DNA of 64,000 nt from Membranipora membranacea (lineage: Eukaryota > Bryozoa > Gymnolaemata > Cheilostomatida > Membraniporidae), in the NCBI GenBank assembly GCA_914767715.1, contig OU612071.1, positions 20,084,948 to 20,148,947 on the forward strand. Direction: 5' to 3'. Both the position numbers and the translations under genes were made by a program. This document shows positions 25,201-37,332 of this stretch, piece after piece. Each line of letters begins with the position of its first letter. Position 1 is the first letter of the stretch. Below the pieces are notes generated by a model. It was not told the origin of the DNA and searched no databases. It saw nothing but the letters and a program-made list of their open reading frames with translations.

Positions 25201-26023
25201 ACAGTTGCTGCATCTTTTACCTGAATGATGTCATAAATAATTAATTTTGTTGGCAAACACAAAATACAAAGGCTGTGTGATAAACAATATTTAATATCTA
25301 GGAAAATCCTTTAAGAGCACTGAATTGGAATCGTAGAGATTTTTTGGGATAACATAACTTTTGTGATAATTCTAAGACCAATATAAGTTACTTGGTGTAA
25401 GATGATCTTTGAACATATGAAACCTTCTGATTTTCTTTGTGCAACCTACCTATTTCTTCTTTTGGTTGAATAATTGGTCTTCGGATTTTTCGAAAAGCAG
25501 CCCACTGATTTGCGGGGAATCCCTCATCTGAAGTCTTACACACTTCACGACAAAAAGGGCATTCTAAAGATTCTCCGCCATTGACTAAAGAATCTGTAAA
25601 TAAATCATTTAACATTCTTTTAGTCAGATTGTCAAGTCTAGCAGTAGTTCAAAAAAAGGAAGGCTAAGGTGCTAATCAATACAATCTAAAAAGTCTGCAT
25701 TCAGTTGTGAAAAAAGTATGATTTGTGTCGTACCCAATAGGATTGAATAAGATGTTCAAAGAAGTACAAACTACTTTAATTGTGTGGTTGTGTAAGCAGG
25801 GAGTGCATTTGACAAGTCTTACCTGTCAAGTGTACTTTCTTCCACTGCAACTCATTGACTCGAGGACAGTGAAATAGTATGAATTCTCACCTATACAAAC
25901 TAAACAGAGTCCATGTCCACAGGGTAGAATATGAGATTTTCTATCATCTTCCATACATATCTCACACTTTGTCTCCTTGAAGTCATATTTGGCAAGTGCC
26001 ATCTTAAACTCTGACTCTGCCAT
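22236..26023 (-). CDS. TRIM-like RING/B-box/coiled-coil/beta-propeller protein, 7 exons
   Basis: Exons (minus strand): 26023-25891, 25593-25450, 25220-25148, 24650-24551, 24107-23963, 23632-22922 and 22363-22236. All have GT-AG introns and matching phases (1,1,2,0,1,1), totalling 1434 bp or 477 residues. Exons 1-2 form a C3HC4 RING finger (CEIC, CGHGLCLVC, CPFC at about residues 20-61), as in E3 ubiquitin ligases. Exons 3-4 join into a B-box (CSNC, CEEC, CFGC, then H) with its zinc site split by the intron. Exons 4-5 are a charged helical region, likely coiled coil (residues ~130-180). Exons 6-7 (~279 residues) are repeats of short beta-strands typical of a six-bladed propeller (SVSDDEKLIFVSEWNAKRI-type blades), like NHL-type TRIM proteins. 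The frame through the 22922 donor (ATG|GTAAGTG) is preferred over read-through, because only this joins in phase to the last exon. No break seen; probably functional. Substrate unknown. Confidence 0.8.
25106..25122. repeat. AT microsatellite in TRIM intron 3
   Basis: A (TA)n run lies just downstream of exon 3's donor, within the 497-bp intron. Confidence 0.7.
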
Positions 26024-26094
26024 AGCTGAACTCTGTTAATGGAAGCAAGCGTGATATGATACGCTAGACTCAGAGCAGAGGGGCCTTAAAGGAT

Positions 26095-26640
26095 CAATGA
26101 AATAAAGCTTGAAATAATCAGAGGACCCGCCGTATAAGCTTCAAAATGAGCCCAAGAGCAGGTCAATTTGACAACCTAGGACTGAAATTATAATTACAAT
26201 TACAAGTAAGGCTTTGCTTACGCTTGCTCGCGAGCCTTACATAGGGGTGTGATGTCATGAACATACATTTTTTATATGGGTCTACCACTAAAACTTTAGA
26301 CTCATAACATTTCATCAAAATTTGATCAAAAGACTTGTAATCCAAAATGGCTCGTTTCATCGTAGAGATCAATCCAATGCAAAAATTGAAAGAGATAGAC
26401 GCATTATATTGAGATGGAAAGAAGTTTGTTTCACTTTCAAGAAGTTCAGTCCCATATAAGAAAAATGTTGAAAAATGCCCTAATGTGACCTCGCACAAGG
26501 GCATTCTGATCCCTAGAGCAAATATGGAAAGGGGCAACATCAATGTCTCATAACACAGCTTCTGCAGGTCCAAGAGGGTCAATTTTGGGCTTGCTTTGGA
26601 GCTAACAAGCTGCTTCAATAATCCCAAGCTTACTTTCACG
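26095..26640 (-). repeat. dispersed repeat R2, copy 1
   Basis: Its minus strand matches the plus strand of 62470-62740 in order: a block encoding K-C-M-.-M-T-S-H-P around ATGACATCACACCCC, then a CTTGTAATTG/CCTTGCTTTG stretch, then GGGCTCATTTT.AAGCTTA near the end, and the following CCTCTGATTATT. It sits immediately upstream of the TRIM gene's first exon. The long open frame here (158 codons) is a property of the repeat, not a recognised gene. Confidence 0.5.
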
Positions 26641-26644
26641 GATG

Positions 26645-29270
26645 CTTTAATTTATACTTATGTTTTAATGTCTGATTTTCTGACAATGTGTACCAAAAAA
26701 CCCCTGTAAAGTTGAGATAGTGAAATTATGATTTCCAGGACTATGAATATCAACAACACTCTATTGAAACAGGAAGTGACATAATATCAAATAAATCTGA
26801 GGCCCAAACCTCTAATATCCCATCTGACAGCCCTATCTCCAGCCAAACTATATATATATTTCTCTCTATACCAACAAAAAAGTAGATCTGCTCTATTCTT
26901 ACCTTAATTATATGAATGAAAGCAGTTGAGTTGACACTAGAAAATGAACTGGGGCTCCTTTCAGTTAAGTTTAAACTATACAACCCTGTCCCACATCATA
27001 AAATGATTTGTTCGATAAAATCATTACTAGCGTAAAGATAAAAATTCACAATTGAACAAATGAGAGATAAGAGAGAGTGTATACTGGTTTAACAACTATA
27101 GTATTACAAAACATCGGAGATAATTATATCAACGCTTGACACACATCACATAATGAAGTGGTGATAAGATGGTTCTATATGTTCGGGTACTTTTTAATTC
27201 ATTTTAAGATATTGTCTTTTCATTTGTCAGGAGAGTATAACTCTGAATCACGCTTATATCAAGCATTCATTTTAAGGCCAGCTTATCAACTCATTGAAAG
27301 TTATTTTACATGTGAATTTGCTACCCCAAATAATTGACGCTTAACATAAAGCAATTTTAAATAAGTCAATTTCATTTTATTTTGGATGCTCAAACTTGTC
27401 TTCACTGTATTAGAGTTTGTGGTGGACCGGCCTCAGAGGAATCTTCAATTTTTGCTGAGCATTTAGAGAAATGAGTCATTTTTTTCGGATGGTTAAATAG
27501 GTAGTCTGTAATGACTTTATGATATTGGTTGAAAACAGTAGGTACCGATGTGCCAAAATATGAATATTAGATGGACAACTCTAATTAAAGACCAGGGGTC
27601 TAGGTATTATTTTGAAGTGTTATTAAATATTAGTATATGGAAACCTACAACTTAGACCCTATTATAAGCAAATTAAATGAGTTAACTACCCCATATGAAT
27701 TGGAAGGAGGTGTATTTCAAATACTATTGAATAGAAATAGGATACATCTTAGAACTGTGACTGTCTGGAGTTCACGGTAAGCTGCTATAGACTGGAGCGT
27801 GTATACCTCAGCTATAACCAATAACTAAAAGACACATCACTATTACTATAAGACTTATGGTCTACTAGCTCTCAGTTCTTATGGCTGTTGCTAGCATCCG
27901 TATCAGTGATAACTATTTATGTTTTTGAAGGTGAAATTTTTTCATTGGGTTGTTAGTATGTCAGAGGTGCTATCTTGCCTTCAAGTACAAAATGCAATCG
28001 ACCATGTGTGATAAACCAGTGAATCTCTAGTGCTCCAGACTGACAGCTACAATTATGTTAGATACCAGCCAAAATTGCATTATTGGAATGTTGTAATTGT
28101 TAGCATGCTTGATTTTTAAATTCGATATTTCATCACTGAGAAGATCAAATTTTATCAATCCACCTACTGATTTGTTTTATATTGCTGTTTTGTAACGCTC
28201 AGCTAGCTCCATTTTAACCAACAAACCCGTATTTGGGTTTTTTGTTGCATTTCATTTTATTACTTTTCAGCAAGCAGTGTGAAATGATTTTGTTCATTTA
28301 GTTAAAATAGACAATTCATTCAACTAGACAAACATTTCTCTGCTAATAATGCTGTCAAATTGTTGTCCCAATCAGTTTAGATAAACTGAAAGATAGCTTT
28401 TTGCATCTTCTTGAATAATGTAATTATAACAGGAAGCCACATTGGGATGATTATCCCTCCGAATGTGTTCAGCCCAAAATCAAGGTTTTTTACATGATAA
28501 TTCCATAAATCTGGATCAGATTGGATTGTGAGTTTTAAAAATCCTATAAACACAGCAGCCTCTCGTGATTATTTTGCTGCTGTTTTATCATTCAGGTTTA
28601 GAATTAGGATAACCTTAGCTGTGAAGGGAAACAAATCATAAGCCTCCTTGCTATTACGCAAGTCAATGTCATGATGTCAACCTTAACCTCAATGCCTTAT
28701 GCTTCATATAATTCCCAGTCTCAGTGTATTGTTAAGGCCGCTGTCAACCCTGAGAGTGGAGTACCCACAACAAATTAGTCCACTAAGACATATGATTGTT
28801 AGAGGCCTCATAAGTATCTTGTTATTGGGTTCCAGCTTCCATTGCATTTCAGGATCTGTCACATCCCATTGGTTGATTCAATTTGACAGACTTACTCAAT
28901 TCGATTAAACAGTCACAATTATAATAGTTGTTTAACAAATCCACAATGGTCATCAAATTGGAACTCTGCCAACTGCAGTTACAAATAATTCTGATTGGCT
29001 ATCTTCTCAGCGAATCACCCATCTCGATTTATTTTTACTCCAGGTGTAAGTCTCAAATACAGCTGCTACATCTTCTTTAAATCTGTTAATGGCCACTGCC
29101 CAAAGGAAAAAATGTCATTGTATAACCACTATTGGGATTGATTGAGTCCAAATTAATGAATCTGGCTATCTTTTTCCATAGTAGATTAGTTTTATTTTTA
29201 ATCTCATCAAGGCATTTGATTAATGCTGAGATAATTTAGAATTCAATTTACTTGGTCTTCAGTCATAGTT
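26645..29270. other. non-coding stretch
   Basis: No gene, element end or motif recognised. Several poly(A)-signal-like AATAAA/TTTATT are present, as expected in AT-rich DNA. Confidence 0.45.
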
Positions 29271-29274
29271 TAAA

Positions 29275-29778
29275 GTGAGGCTAGCGGGAGTAAGTGGGAG
29301 GCTAGCGAGAGTAAGTGGGAGGTTAGCGGGAGTAAGTGGGAGGCTAGCGGGAGTAAGTGAGAGGCTAGCGGGAGTAAGTGGGAGGTTAGCGGGAGTAAGT
29401 GAGAGGCTAGCGGGAGTAAGTGGGAAGTTAGCGGGAGTAAGTGGGAGGCTAGCGGGAGTAAGTGAGAGGCTAGCGGGAGTAAGTGGGAGGCTAGCGGGAG
29501 TAAGTGAGAGGTTAGCGGGAGTAAGTGGGAGGCTAGCGGGAGTAAGTGAGAGGCTAGCGGGAGTAAGTGGGAGGCTAGCGGGAGTAAGTGGGAGGTTAGC
29601 GGGAGTAAGTGAGAGGCTAGCGGGAGTAAGTGAGAGGCTAGCGGGAGTAAGTGGGAGGCTAGCGGGAGTAAGTGGGAGGTTAGCGGGAGTAAGTGGGAGG
29701 CTAGAGGCAGTAAGTGGCAGGTTAGCGGGAGTAAGTGAGAGGCTAGCGGGAGTAAGTGGGAGGTTAGCGAGAGTTGAG
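29275..29778 (+). repeat. 21-bp minisatellite, about 24 copies
   Basis: Tandem units of AGGCTAGCGGGAGTAAGTGGG, given here by its parts: AGGYTAGCGGGAG then TAAGTGRG. Units vary mainly at two positions (C/T before TAGC, G/A in GTGGG/GTGAG). Because 21 is a multiple of three, one frame stays open for 169 codons as LAGVSGR/LAGVSER repeats. Each unit contains a donor-like GAGTAAGT and the palindrome GCTAGC in most copies. A translated product is unlikely: there is no flanking gene signal. Confidence 0.9.
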
Positions 29779-29779
29779 T

Positions 29780-31930
29780 TATAACTTGGTGTATTGGGGT
29801 TCGGATATACCGAATATCATGACATAATCAATTTTGAAGTCACATGATCTGATATCCAATATAGCCGCCATAAACACAAAATTGATGCCAATTAACAGGT
29901 TTTTATCATAGGATTGAGTTAAATTCTTGTCTTGTCATCATGTCACATGACCTCGATAATCAAAATGTAGGACATCATATTTGCTTGCAAATATTACCGT
30001 TGTAGTTAGCATTGTTTCTTATCTTCGAAGCATAGAACTAAATCGTTACTTACAATAACGCAACAAACGAAGACAGATCACCAATTCGTGTATCAGTTTA
30101 TGCTTACAGCGGTATCAGTTTATGCTTACATACTAGGAATTTCAGGATAACCAAAAAAATCAAATCAATACAATCAATAGAACAGGCTCACCTGAAACTG
30201 CATAGACAAATATTTAAATGGCTTAAGCAAGATCTGTCTCAGTACAGAGCTATCAGCAGAGTGTCAAGTCCTCTCTCTACTAACAGCCAACCTCTTTTGC
30301 AGACAAATTATTACAATCCTCATATGAGTCATCTAGTAGTTATGGTGAGCATGTTTGGTTAACAGTATACAGCTTAAGTAGAATCTTGCTTTTTTAGTTT
30401 TGGGTCCTTTTTAATGTAGCCACATTTTCTTTTTGCTTTAAATTTCTGTTCTTAAAAAGGGATCCATAATACGGTTGATTAAATATAAATGTGATAATGT
30501 TGCATATACAAAAGTATGATATGATTCCTGTGTACGAAATGTGATAGTGGTCTGCACTATTTGGTTGGCAAAATGTACCTGACTGGTTTGTACTCTTTGT
30601 AAAATGGGAGCTGCCTTCAAATTAAGCCAGACTGTGTAACTCTCAGGTAATATATGACGTCTATTAGAAATTAGCTAATGTTTGATACAACACAGCTTTA
30701 ATACACTTGGAAATGTAAGTGTAAAACTTTGGTGACATTTTCATTACTTTTGATCACTTTATTCAAGTTTTCTAAATATGTTGATGCTGAACTAGATATG
30801 ATTTAAGATGTTACCATACCAGTCATGGTATGGGAATTTGGTCTGATGATAAACTCCCTGCTGTATTTGTGTGTCGTTGATATTTTGGGTTAACTTCCGT
30901 TAGCTCTCCCCTCCGAGATTACCCAGGTTTTTTTAAGTGAAGGCAGTTGGATTCATAGCTTGGTACTGTACACTTTTGGCGACTCGTTCAATCTGAAACA
31001 TATTAAGAAACAAAATTACATGTAACTTAATAGCATCAGAGCTCCTTTTGAGTCAGACGATCGATCAGGTCAATGAGAAACTTAATCCTTCTCGGGAGTT
31101 TAGGTATGAAGCTTTGCGTGCGGAGCTACCCCTTTACTGCTATGTTACTTACATTATTGTTTTAGGAGCACTGTGATAAGTCCTTTCCCTCAAGTTTCGT
31201 CTTTGAAAAGTCTTTTTCTAGTTGGCCATCATTCCACAGTCATACTAACAGTGCATTTCTGTTATGTATGCGTATAAGCTACCAGCACACAGCCACCTAA
31301 ATTTTCTTCACAGCATACTTGAGTATCTCAGATGTTTCTGCTTTCGGATACAAGCTTGTATGTTATTCCAGACATTGAAGGTTTAAATGTCTACTGAGCC
31401 AAGGAAATACTGTTTGTGAAGGCGGGCATTTTGTGAGATGAAAGTTGATTGAGGTTTGTGTATGGGATATTAAGTTATAATGCTGAGTGAGCTGTGACCA
31501 ACTCAACGCAAATTCTCAAGCAGACAGCCATCCCCTGAACACACTAACGGCAGAACATGATTGCATATGCAGATGAACCGCTACAGAGTTAGCAAATCAT
31601 CTCTGTCATAAGATATCCTGCGCAAGTATGGTTTCCATACATCTCACAATATGACCAGGATCTGATAGAAATTGTACAAAACTGGCGGTAAAGTTCATCT
31701 ATCTTGAGCTAACCAGCTAGGATGAAAGACTCGCTAACATTGAGCCACTAGTGATGGCCTACAAATGACATGCATCATCTACTGCTAAAAGAAACAATCC
31801 CCCATCAACATCTGCTGCCTATACACCAAGCATCAACAGCGCCCCGCTATGCAAGCAGCAGGAACTCTACAATCCCTCACCACTCTGCTCTTGCTAGCGA
31901 ATGTCTGTTTGTGGAGTGAGACAAATTGCT
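29780..31930. other. non-coding stretch
   Basis: No gene recognised. A short direct repeat (GTATCAGTTTATGCTTACA, twice) lies at 30090-30130. Confidence 0.45.
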
Positions 31931-31931
31931 A

Positions 31932-34085
31932 TTACGATTTGTGATTTATGTCAATGGAAATCAGCAGGTGAACTTTTAAAATGCGAGTAGGTTTGGTGAT
32001 TTTAGGTAGATGTTTGATGTTTGCAGTTTTCCATATTTTCGGTGTTGTTTCTGAATCTGGAGAATTTTTTAATAGTCTTGTAATGACAGGAGCTAGTTGA
32101 TCGGCATACAGCTTGATAACCTTAGGGATAAGTCCATCAGGGCCGGCACCTTTTCCTGAGTTCAGACTTTTTAACTGTTTGACGACAGCATATTCATTTA
32201 TATTCAATGTTGGGTGCACTTGGGTTTGCGTCAGCTGGAGTAGGAGATATAGTTTCTGGCTTTTCAAACCTAGCGAAGAAAGAATTTAGGTCGTCTGGGC
32301 TGAAGCTAGTGTCAGTAGGCTGTTTAGAGTTTTTTGATGGTAATCCAGTGATTTTTTTATGTCATTCCAGGCATTGGCCGGGTCATCCGCCAGGTGTTCT
32401 TGTATTTTGTGGGTGTATTTTGCCCGAGATTTTTTCTTTCCTTTGGATAGTTTCTTTTTATATTTGTGATAGGTTTTTTTCCGTCCTCATGGGCTTGTTG
32501 CTGTGCATCAATTAAATCTAAGAGCTCTCTAGTCATCCACGGTTTATGGTTGGCGTAATTTTTAACAGTTTTAACAGGAAGGCATATATCACTACAGAAT
32601 TTAATATAATCCGTGATCACATCTTGAGTATCCATATTATCATCAGGAATTATTAAATTGTCCCTTCAGTAGTATAAAGCACTCTTTTAAATGGTCACAG
32701 TTTTCGTCTGAGTATATTCTTCTGTTGATATAAGTTGGTTTAGATTTTGACAGTGGTTTTTAATATAAATATGAAGGTATCAGGTGTGTTGCGTCTGCTG
32801 TGGCGTCGTGGCAAGGCAACTCTAGCGCATTTATACTCCCAATCATTTATGCTCAAATAGGCAATGCATCCATATTAGGAACCTATTTTGAATAACAATA
32901 GAATACCACTTATTTTGCCAACACACTAGTTTTCAGGGCGAATCAGTTGCTTTGTTCAAACCCAAGGGAGACGTTGAATTAATATCATGTCAGTGTACTC
33001 AAAAATTCTATAACTAATAATCTATATATATATTACTAGTGATCTGTGCACCAATGGAGGAAAAGAGGTATGTCATTTTTCTTATTAAATCCTCATGTCA
33101 TCTTCTCAGAGCGCTGTTTATCATGTTTGCTATTTTAAGGCAAGTTGGCATTTGTTCATGATCAAACCAACCATTATTATGCTATATCAAGACACACCGA
33201 TCTACAGATCTTTATTTTTGTGCTTTGTTTTTCTTCCTACATCACAAGGTTTCCTCAAAGCACACTGTTTACAATTTGTTCCTCTTAATTACAGTCTTAC
33301 GATGGCAATGGCATAACAATAAAAACATCACTAGTCATCCGTAAACTCCATCAAACTCAACTCAATGCACTTATCGCTACAAGGTGCATGATATGATGGT
33401 CTGAGTCTCCGAGTTTAGCTAGCTGGTTGCAGTGATAATTTGCATCCTTGATTCTGGTGTAGCATTTATCAAGTGTTTTTAATCAACAGGTTGGCCTAGT
33501 TACAGTTTGATAATATCAACTTAGACGAAGGGGTAGTTGATTGAAGTCACCCATGACTAGAGCGCATGAGTTAGGATATTTGGTTTCCATCTGTTTAACA
33601 TGAGAAGAGATAAATTTAGCTGTGTTGGTAGCATCTTGTTTTAGTCGAGATTGTCCAGTGAATGGAGTGTAGCATGATATAGAGAGATAATTGATGTAAA
33701 TTTTGGTAGCCATTTAGAATTTCACAGTTTTTGTCTGTATGATTGAATAATACTTGATTGTTTGTGGCCAATTTCCGGTCTATGTATACAAGGATACCTT
33801 GACTTTTTCCACTTGCATCTGCATCCCACTTGTTACGAAATTGATCGTAACCATCCAATTCAGTTATACTATAAGCAATTTCAGGTTTCAACCAGGATTC
33901 AGTTATACAGATGATCTGAATTTGATTGTGCAGCCGTTTTGTTTTCAATAGTACATGCAGTTCGTCTAGTTTACGATATATAGATTGAGCGTTGGTGAGT
34001 ACTATTGCTGGTAGGGGGACTTTACTGTTGCAGGTTGAATGACGGACACGAACTCCGGCTCTTTTGCCCGCTTCCTAGATCATAA
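31932..34085 (-). mobile_element. LINE fragment: endonuclease and linker, RT missing, carrying an insertion
   Basis: From 34085 downward the minus strand encodes an APE-type endonuclease of a CR1/Jockey-like LINE: NAQSIYRKLDELHVLLKTKR, IICITESWLKPEI, DGYDQFRNKWDADA, VMGDFNQLPL and LGDSDHHIMHL (to about 33360). After an unrelated block (about 32770-33300) the same protein resumes with KPTYINRRIYSDENCDHLKE, the conserved NHKPWMTRELLDLI and the first RT block (GKGAGPDGLIPKVIK), ending near 31940. The RT catalytic core is missing. Losing the 3' half is the reverse of usual 5' truncation, so a later deletion or rearrangement is implied. Stops and frameshifts are present. Confidence 0.8.
32770..33300. 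other. insertion inside the LINE endonuclease region
   Basis: About 530 bp separates two parts of the LINE protein that should be only a few residues apart. The block is AT-rich, with an unrelated sequence and no recognised coding content. It is probably a non-autonomous element; its termini and target duplication were not resolved. Confidence 0.45.
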
Positions 34086-34383
34086 TAATCCAGGCTCTAT
34101 TTTTTTATTAGCTAGTTATACTGTGAGCTACATATATTTTTAATATAGTGCTTATTTAGAGAATTTTTGATATCGGCGATAGATTTGTAATCATCGTTTT
34201 ATAAGCTCTTCACATCTTTTGGGTGGCAAATAAGGGTGATTATGAGCAACAGTAGAATAAATAAAAGGCTGCGCCATTATGTTTATGTTGACAGATACAC
34301 AATTACAGACAAAACTCAATCCAATTTAAGGATTAACATGATATATGGCTTTTAAATATTGTATTGGTGATCATGTCTAATGG

Positions 34384-34775
34384 TTATTTTCACAGTTGAA
34401 AACTCTCAAATATTTTATGTCGAGTGCAGTGACCTCTGGAAGTTTCTTTTTGGGCAAAAAGTGCCCTTTTCAAATTGAGCCCTCTGTGCCTTGTTTTTGA
34501 GGTATTTTATTAGTTTATGCTTTCACCATATAGAGGAGGCATGGCACTAACTGGAGGAGTGACATTTTAGTGAAATTTTAGGCCTCCTGTCTTCGAGACT
34601 TGAAATTGATTTTCGCCTTAGAAATATGTCCATTTCTGACCTCTCATTACATGCATGGATTTTTGTGGCTCAACTAGCTTTATTTGGTCCAAAACATGCA
34701 CTCCTCTCCAGCCAAAATAACTTAAAAAATGTTAAACAACATGTTATACTTGTAGGTAGAGCATAATAGCAATGA
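34384..34775 (-). repeat. dispersed repeat R1, copy 2
   Basis: Inverted relative to the 15.7-16.4 kb copy; the shared blocks are listed there. This copy is shorter and lacks about 200 bp of the middle. Confidence 0.55.
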
Positions 34776-35269
34776 TTAGGGCCGCTATGAAATATTTTGT
34801 GTCAGTGAGATTGAAAAATGTTTACTTTTGTTTGGCAAACTGTGGTATGATACTATGAGCAAGCAGGGTACTCCAATCATTGACCTAGGATACCAATCTT
34901 CTTGGACAAATAAGAATTAAATGGTCTTTCTACACAGTGATTGTGTTACCTTGATGCCAGCCAATGATGTGGCTAAATAAAACGCACAGCCTAGCAGCAA
35001 ACAATTAGCGGCAGTCATAGGTATATGGTGTCAAAATTACCGACCCCCCTCCATCCCCTCATCTAGTCCTACTAACATGCCAAAGCTCATGGTAAATCTA
35101 AACTACGCGACATATGAAAATCCCTCATATCACCAACTCCTAACATCAGAGTTATCATGACAAAATTAAATCTAAATCAAAACTCGATAATATCGTTGTT
35201 TGACACTATAATACTAAGATTTTTTTGCTGAGTATGGGGAAAATAGAATAGTGAATATGGATAGAAAAC

Positions 35270-35273
<4 letters not shown>

Positions 35274-35301
<28 letters not shown>
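35274..35301. repeat. (AT)n microsatellite
   Basis: 28 bp of alternating A and T, followed by ACACTT. Confidence 0.9.
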
Positions 35302-36122
35302 CACTTCTACAGAAAATTTAGCTCAATTACTGACAGTACCTGCAAAAAAGGAAGTCAGTGAAATTGAAAAGCGGCAAATGAAGACCTTATGAAGTTATGG
35401 TACCTGTGCGATTTATGCCTGAATTACTGCATAATTTGCAACAATCATAGCGTATTGCATTGTAGAAAATTCAAAAATTCCTAAGTTTCATCCACAGGCC
35501 CTGAAAACATAAATAGCACTCTTGATGTCTTATTGACCTGATGATGGAGTAACTGGTAACAGAATGCACTCCAATAAGGCAGAACATTTTTTATAAATAT
35601 CTTTGCAGTGAAGGACACAAATCAAATTAAACTTAGCAAAAACGAATGGCTTGGCAAAGGCAAGATTTCGATAGGTAGGAAATGGCTCTAGCCCAATGTC
35701 GCGAGCAAGTTGAAATGGCATTTCTACATCTTTTCTAGCAAGTAAAGCAGAAATTTTAATTCCCAATACTATGTGCCACATACATGTACCAAAGGTGCAT
35801 TAGCCATCGACAAAAATATTGTATGAACTGTTGCATATATTGCTAGGATGTGACAGTTTTTCATGTTTCAGTCAAAAACGTCAGAATTATTGACTACTTA
35901 ATATGTTTCACGCTCACAGCTGAACAAGTGATCAAGTTATATGCCTGAGAAGATGAATACTATGTAACCAGACGCAAAAGGTACTGTTACGCCCTCAATA
36001 AAATTTCAATGCGGCTTTCTTCGGTAAATATGTCGCCATAGGTATTGCTTGCTGCTGTGTTAGGTGGGAATTCTTCTTCTAGACGTCTAGACCACTGAGA
36101 AGCGAGGTGCGGTAGGGAGTTT

Positions 36123-36162
36123 GCATGGGTACCAGTGTGTTATGCGATATTGGTACCCATGC
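36123..36162. repeat. perfect 12-bp hairpin
   Basis: GCATGGGTACCA at 36123-36134 and its exact reverse complement at 36151-36162, with a 16-nt spacer. It lies about 310 bp upstream of the first helicase exon. It could be a transposon end or a foldback remnant. Confidence 0.6.
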
Positions 36163-36474
36163 TAGGGCTGTGGTTGGAAGCCGATCAGTTGCAGGCCCCA
36201 CTGACCGGCAGTAACATTGGTGGAAGACAAATGAACTCATGGGGGGCCCACTCTGACTATACAATATTATATTATTACGACTAATCCTTGCCTTAATGCA
36301 AGCCGCAGACAATGGACATCTCAGATCCCAAATGTTTCAGGATTTATTGAGCACATATTTTTTGTTTGAGTAATTTTTTTCTGGTAGGTATATTACTGCT
36401 TGTATGAAGTTATTTTATATCATCCCGATATCAACGGAGACACCTGCAATAAGTCTGTTCCTGTTTTTTTGTAG

Positions 36475-37126
36475 GCTGTCAAAGGACAAACTGTTGATCA
36501 TCGATGAAATCAACATGATTTCCAGCCACACCCTTAACATAGTCAACAGAGTTCTTCAGTTAGTCAAGAGTAGTGACAGCGTTATGGGTGAGGTCCAGAG
36601 CATATTTTGTGGTGACTTCCATCAACTTCCACCTGTTGGGAATGAGGTTGCAGGAGACATTGGCAAACCAGCTATAACAAGCTCCATGTTCAAGAAATAT
36701 GTGCCTGACACTGTCACTTTAGAAACGGTAAGTTAGTCTGTGGGATCTCAGTGATATCAGCTAAAACAGATCCCCCGTGAAAGCAGAAAAATTGTATACA
36801 CGCTTTGCATTGTCAGGTCATTTTCACATGTTAGTTGTTCATGTTTTCTTACCAGGCAAATCGGGCAATATTTTTATTTTTGGTCAAAATGTCTTGGTTT
36901 GAAAGCAATGGATATCGGCATATCGCTGTTTCATATTCTGAAAAAAAAAGTTTCTTGCTAAATAGTAAATTGTAGGTATTTGTATCTCTGATTTCTGTTA
37001 TTGCTGTTGCAATCACAATTATGAAGTTGCTTTTTATTTTAGATACATCGATCATCTGATGCAAGATTGTGGAGAGCAGTACGAGAGTTGAGTAAAGGGA
37101 ATGCTCAACTGAAACAGATGATTTTT
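36475..37126 (+). pseudogene. Pif1-like DNA helicase, central motifs (two exons)
   Basis: Exon 36475-36727 (acceptor TTTTTTGTAG, donor ACG|GTAAGT) encodes the Walker B region LLIIDEINMISSHTLNIVN and the motif IFCGDFHQLPPVG, both typical of Pif1-family helicases including Helitron-type ones. Exon 37043-37126 (acceptor TTTATTTTTAG) continues in phase with IHRSSDARLWRAVRELSKGN, the segment after Walker B in this family. It meets TAA at 37127, right after a T-run; a slip there would restore the following KTEKRRLENPF. The Walker A exon was not found upstream, so the helicase is incomplete here. The family unwinds 5'-to-3' DNA; activity of this copy is unlikely. Confidence 0.65.
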
Positions 37127-37245
37127 TAAAACAGAGAAGCGCAGACTTGAAAACCCCTTCTGGAAGCAAACCAGGTACTGACAAGACACCCAACAGAGCC
37201 TGCACAGGCTACAAGATCATTCTCACTTGCTTGCAACGCCTTCAT

Positions 37246-37325
37246 TCATATCTCCCTCCCTCCTTCCCTCCCTCCCTCCCTCCCCCTCTCCCCCTCTCTC
37301 CCTCTCTCCCTCTCTCCCTCTCTCC
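37246..37325 (+). repeat. pyrimidine-rich microsatellite inside the helicase gene
   Basis: (TCCC)n grading into (TCTCCC)n on the plus strand. It lies between helicase motif blocks and directly precedes the CYATTVHKSQG motif. Expansion here may have destroyed the intervening coding sequence or splice signals. Confidence 0.85.
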
Positions 37326-37332
37326 CGGTGAC

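Noticed and set aside
29275-29778. CRISPR-like array
   Set aside because: Units are contiguous 21-bp repeats without unique spacers, in a eukaryotic setting.
29275-29784. 169-codon open frame of LAGVSGR repeats as a protein
   Set aside because: The frame is open only because the repeat unit is 21 bp; no promoter, splice or flanking coding evidence.
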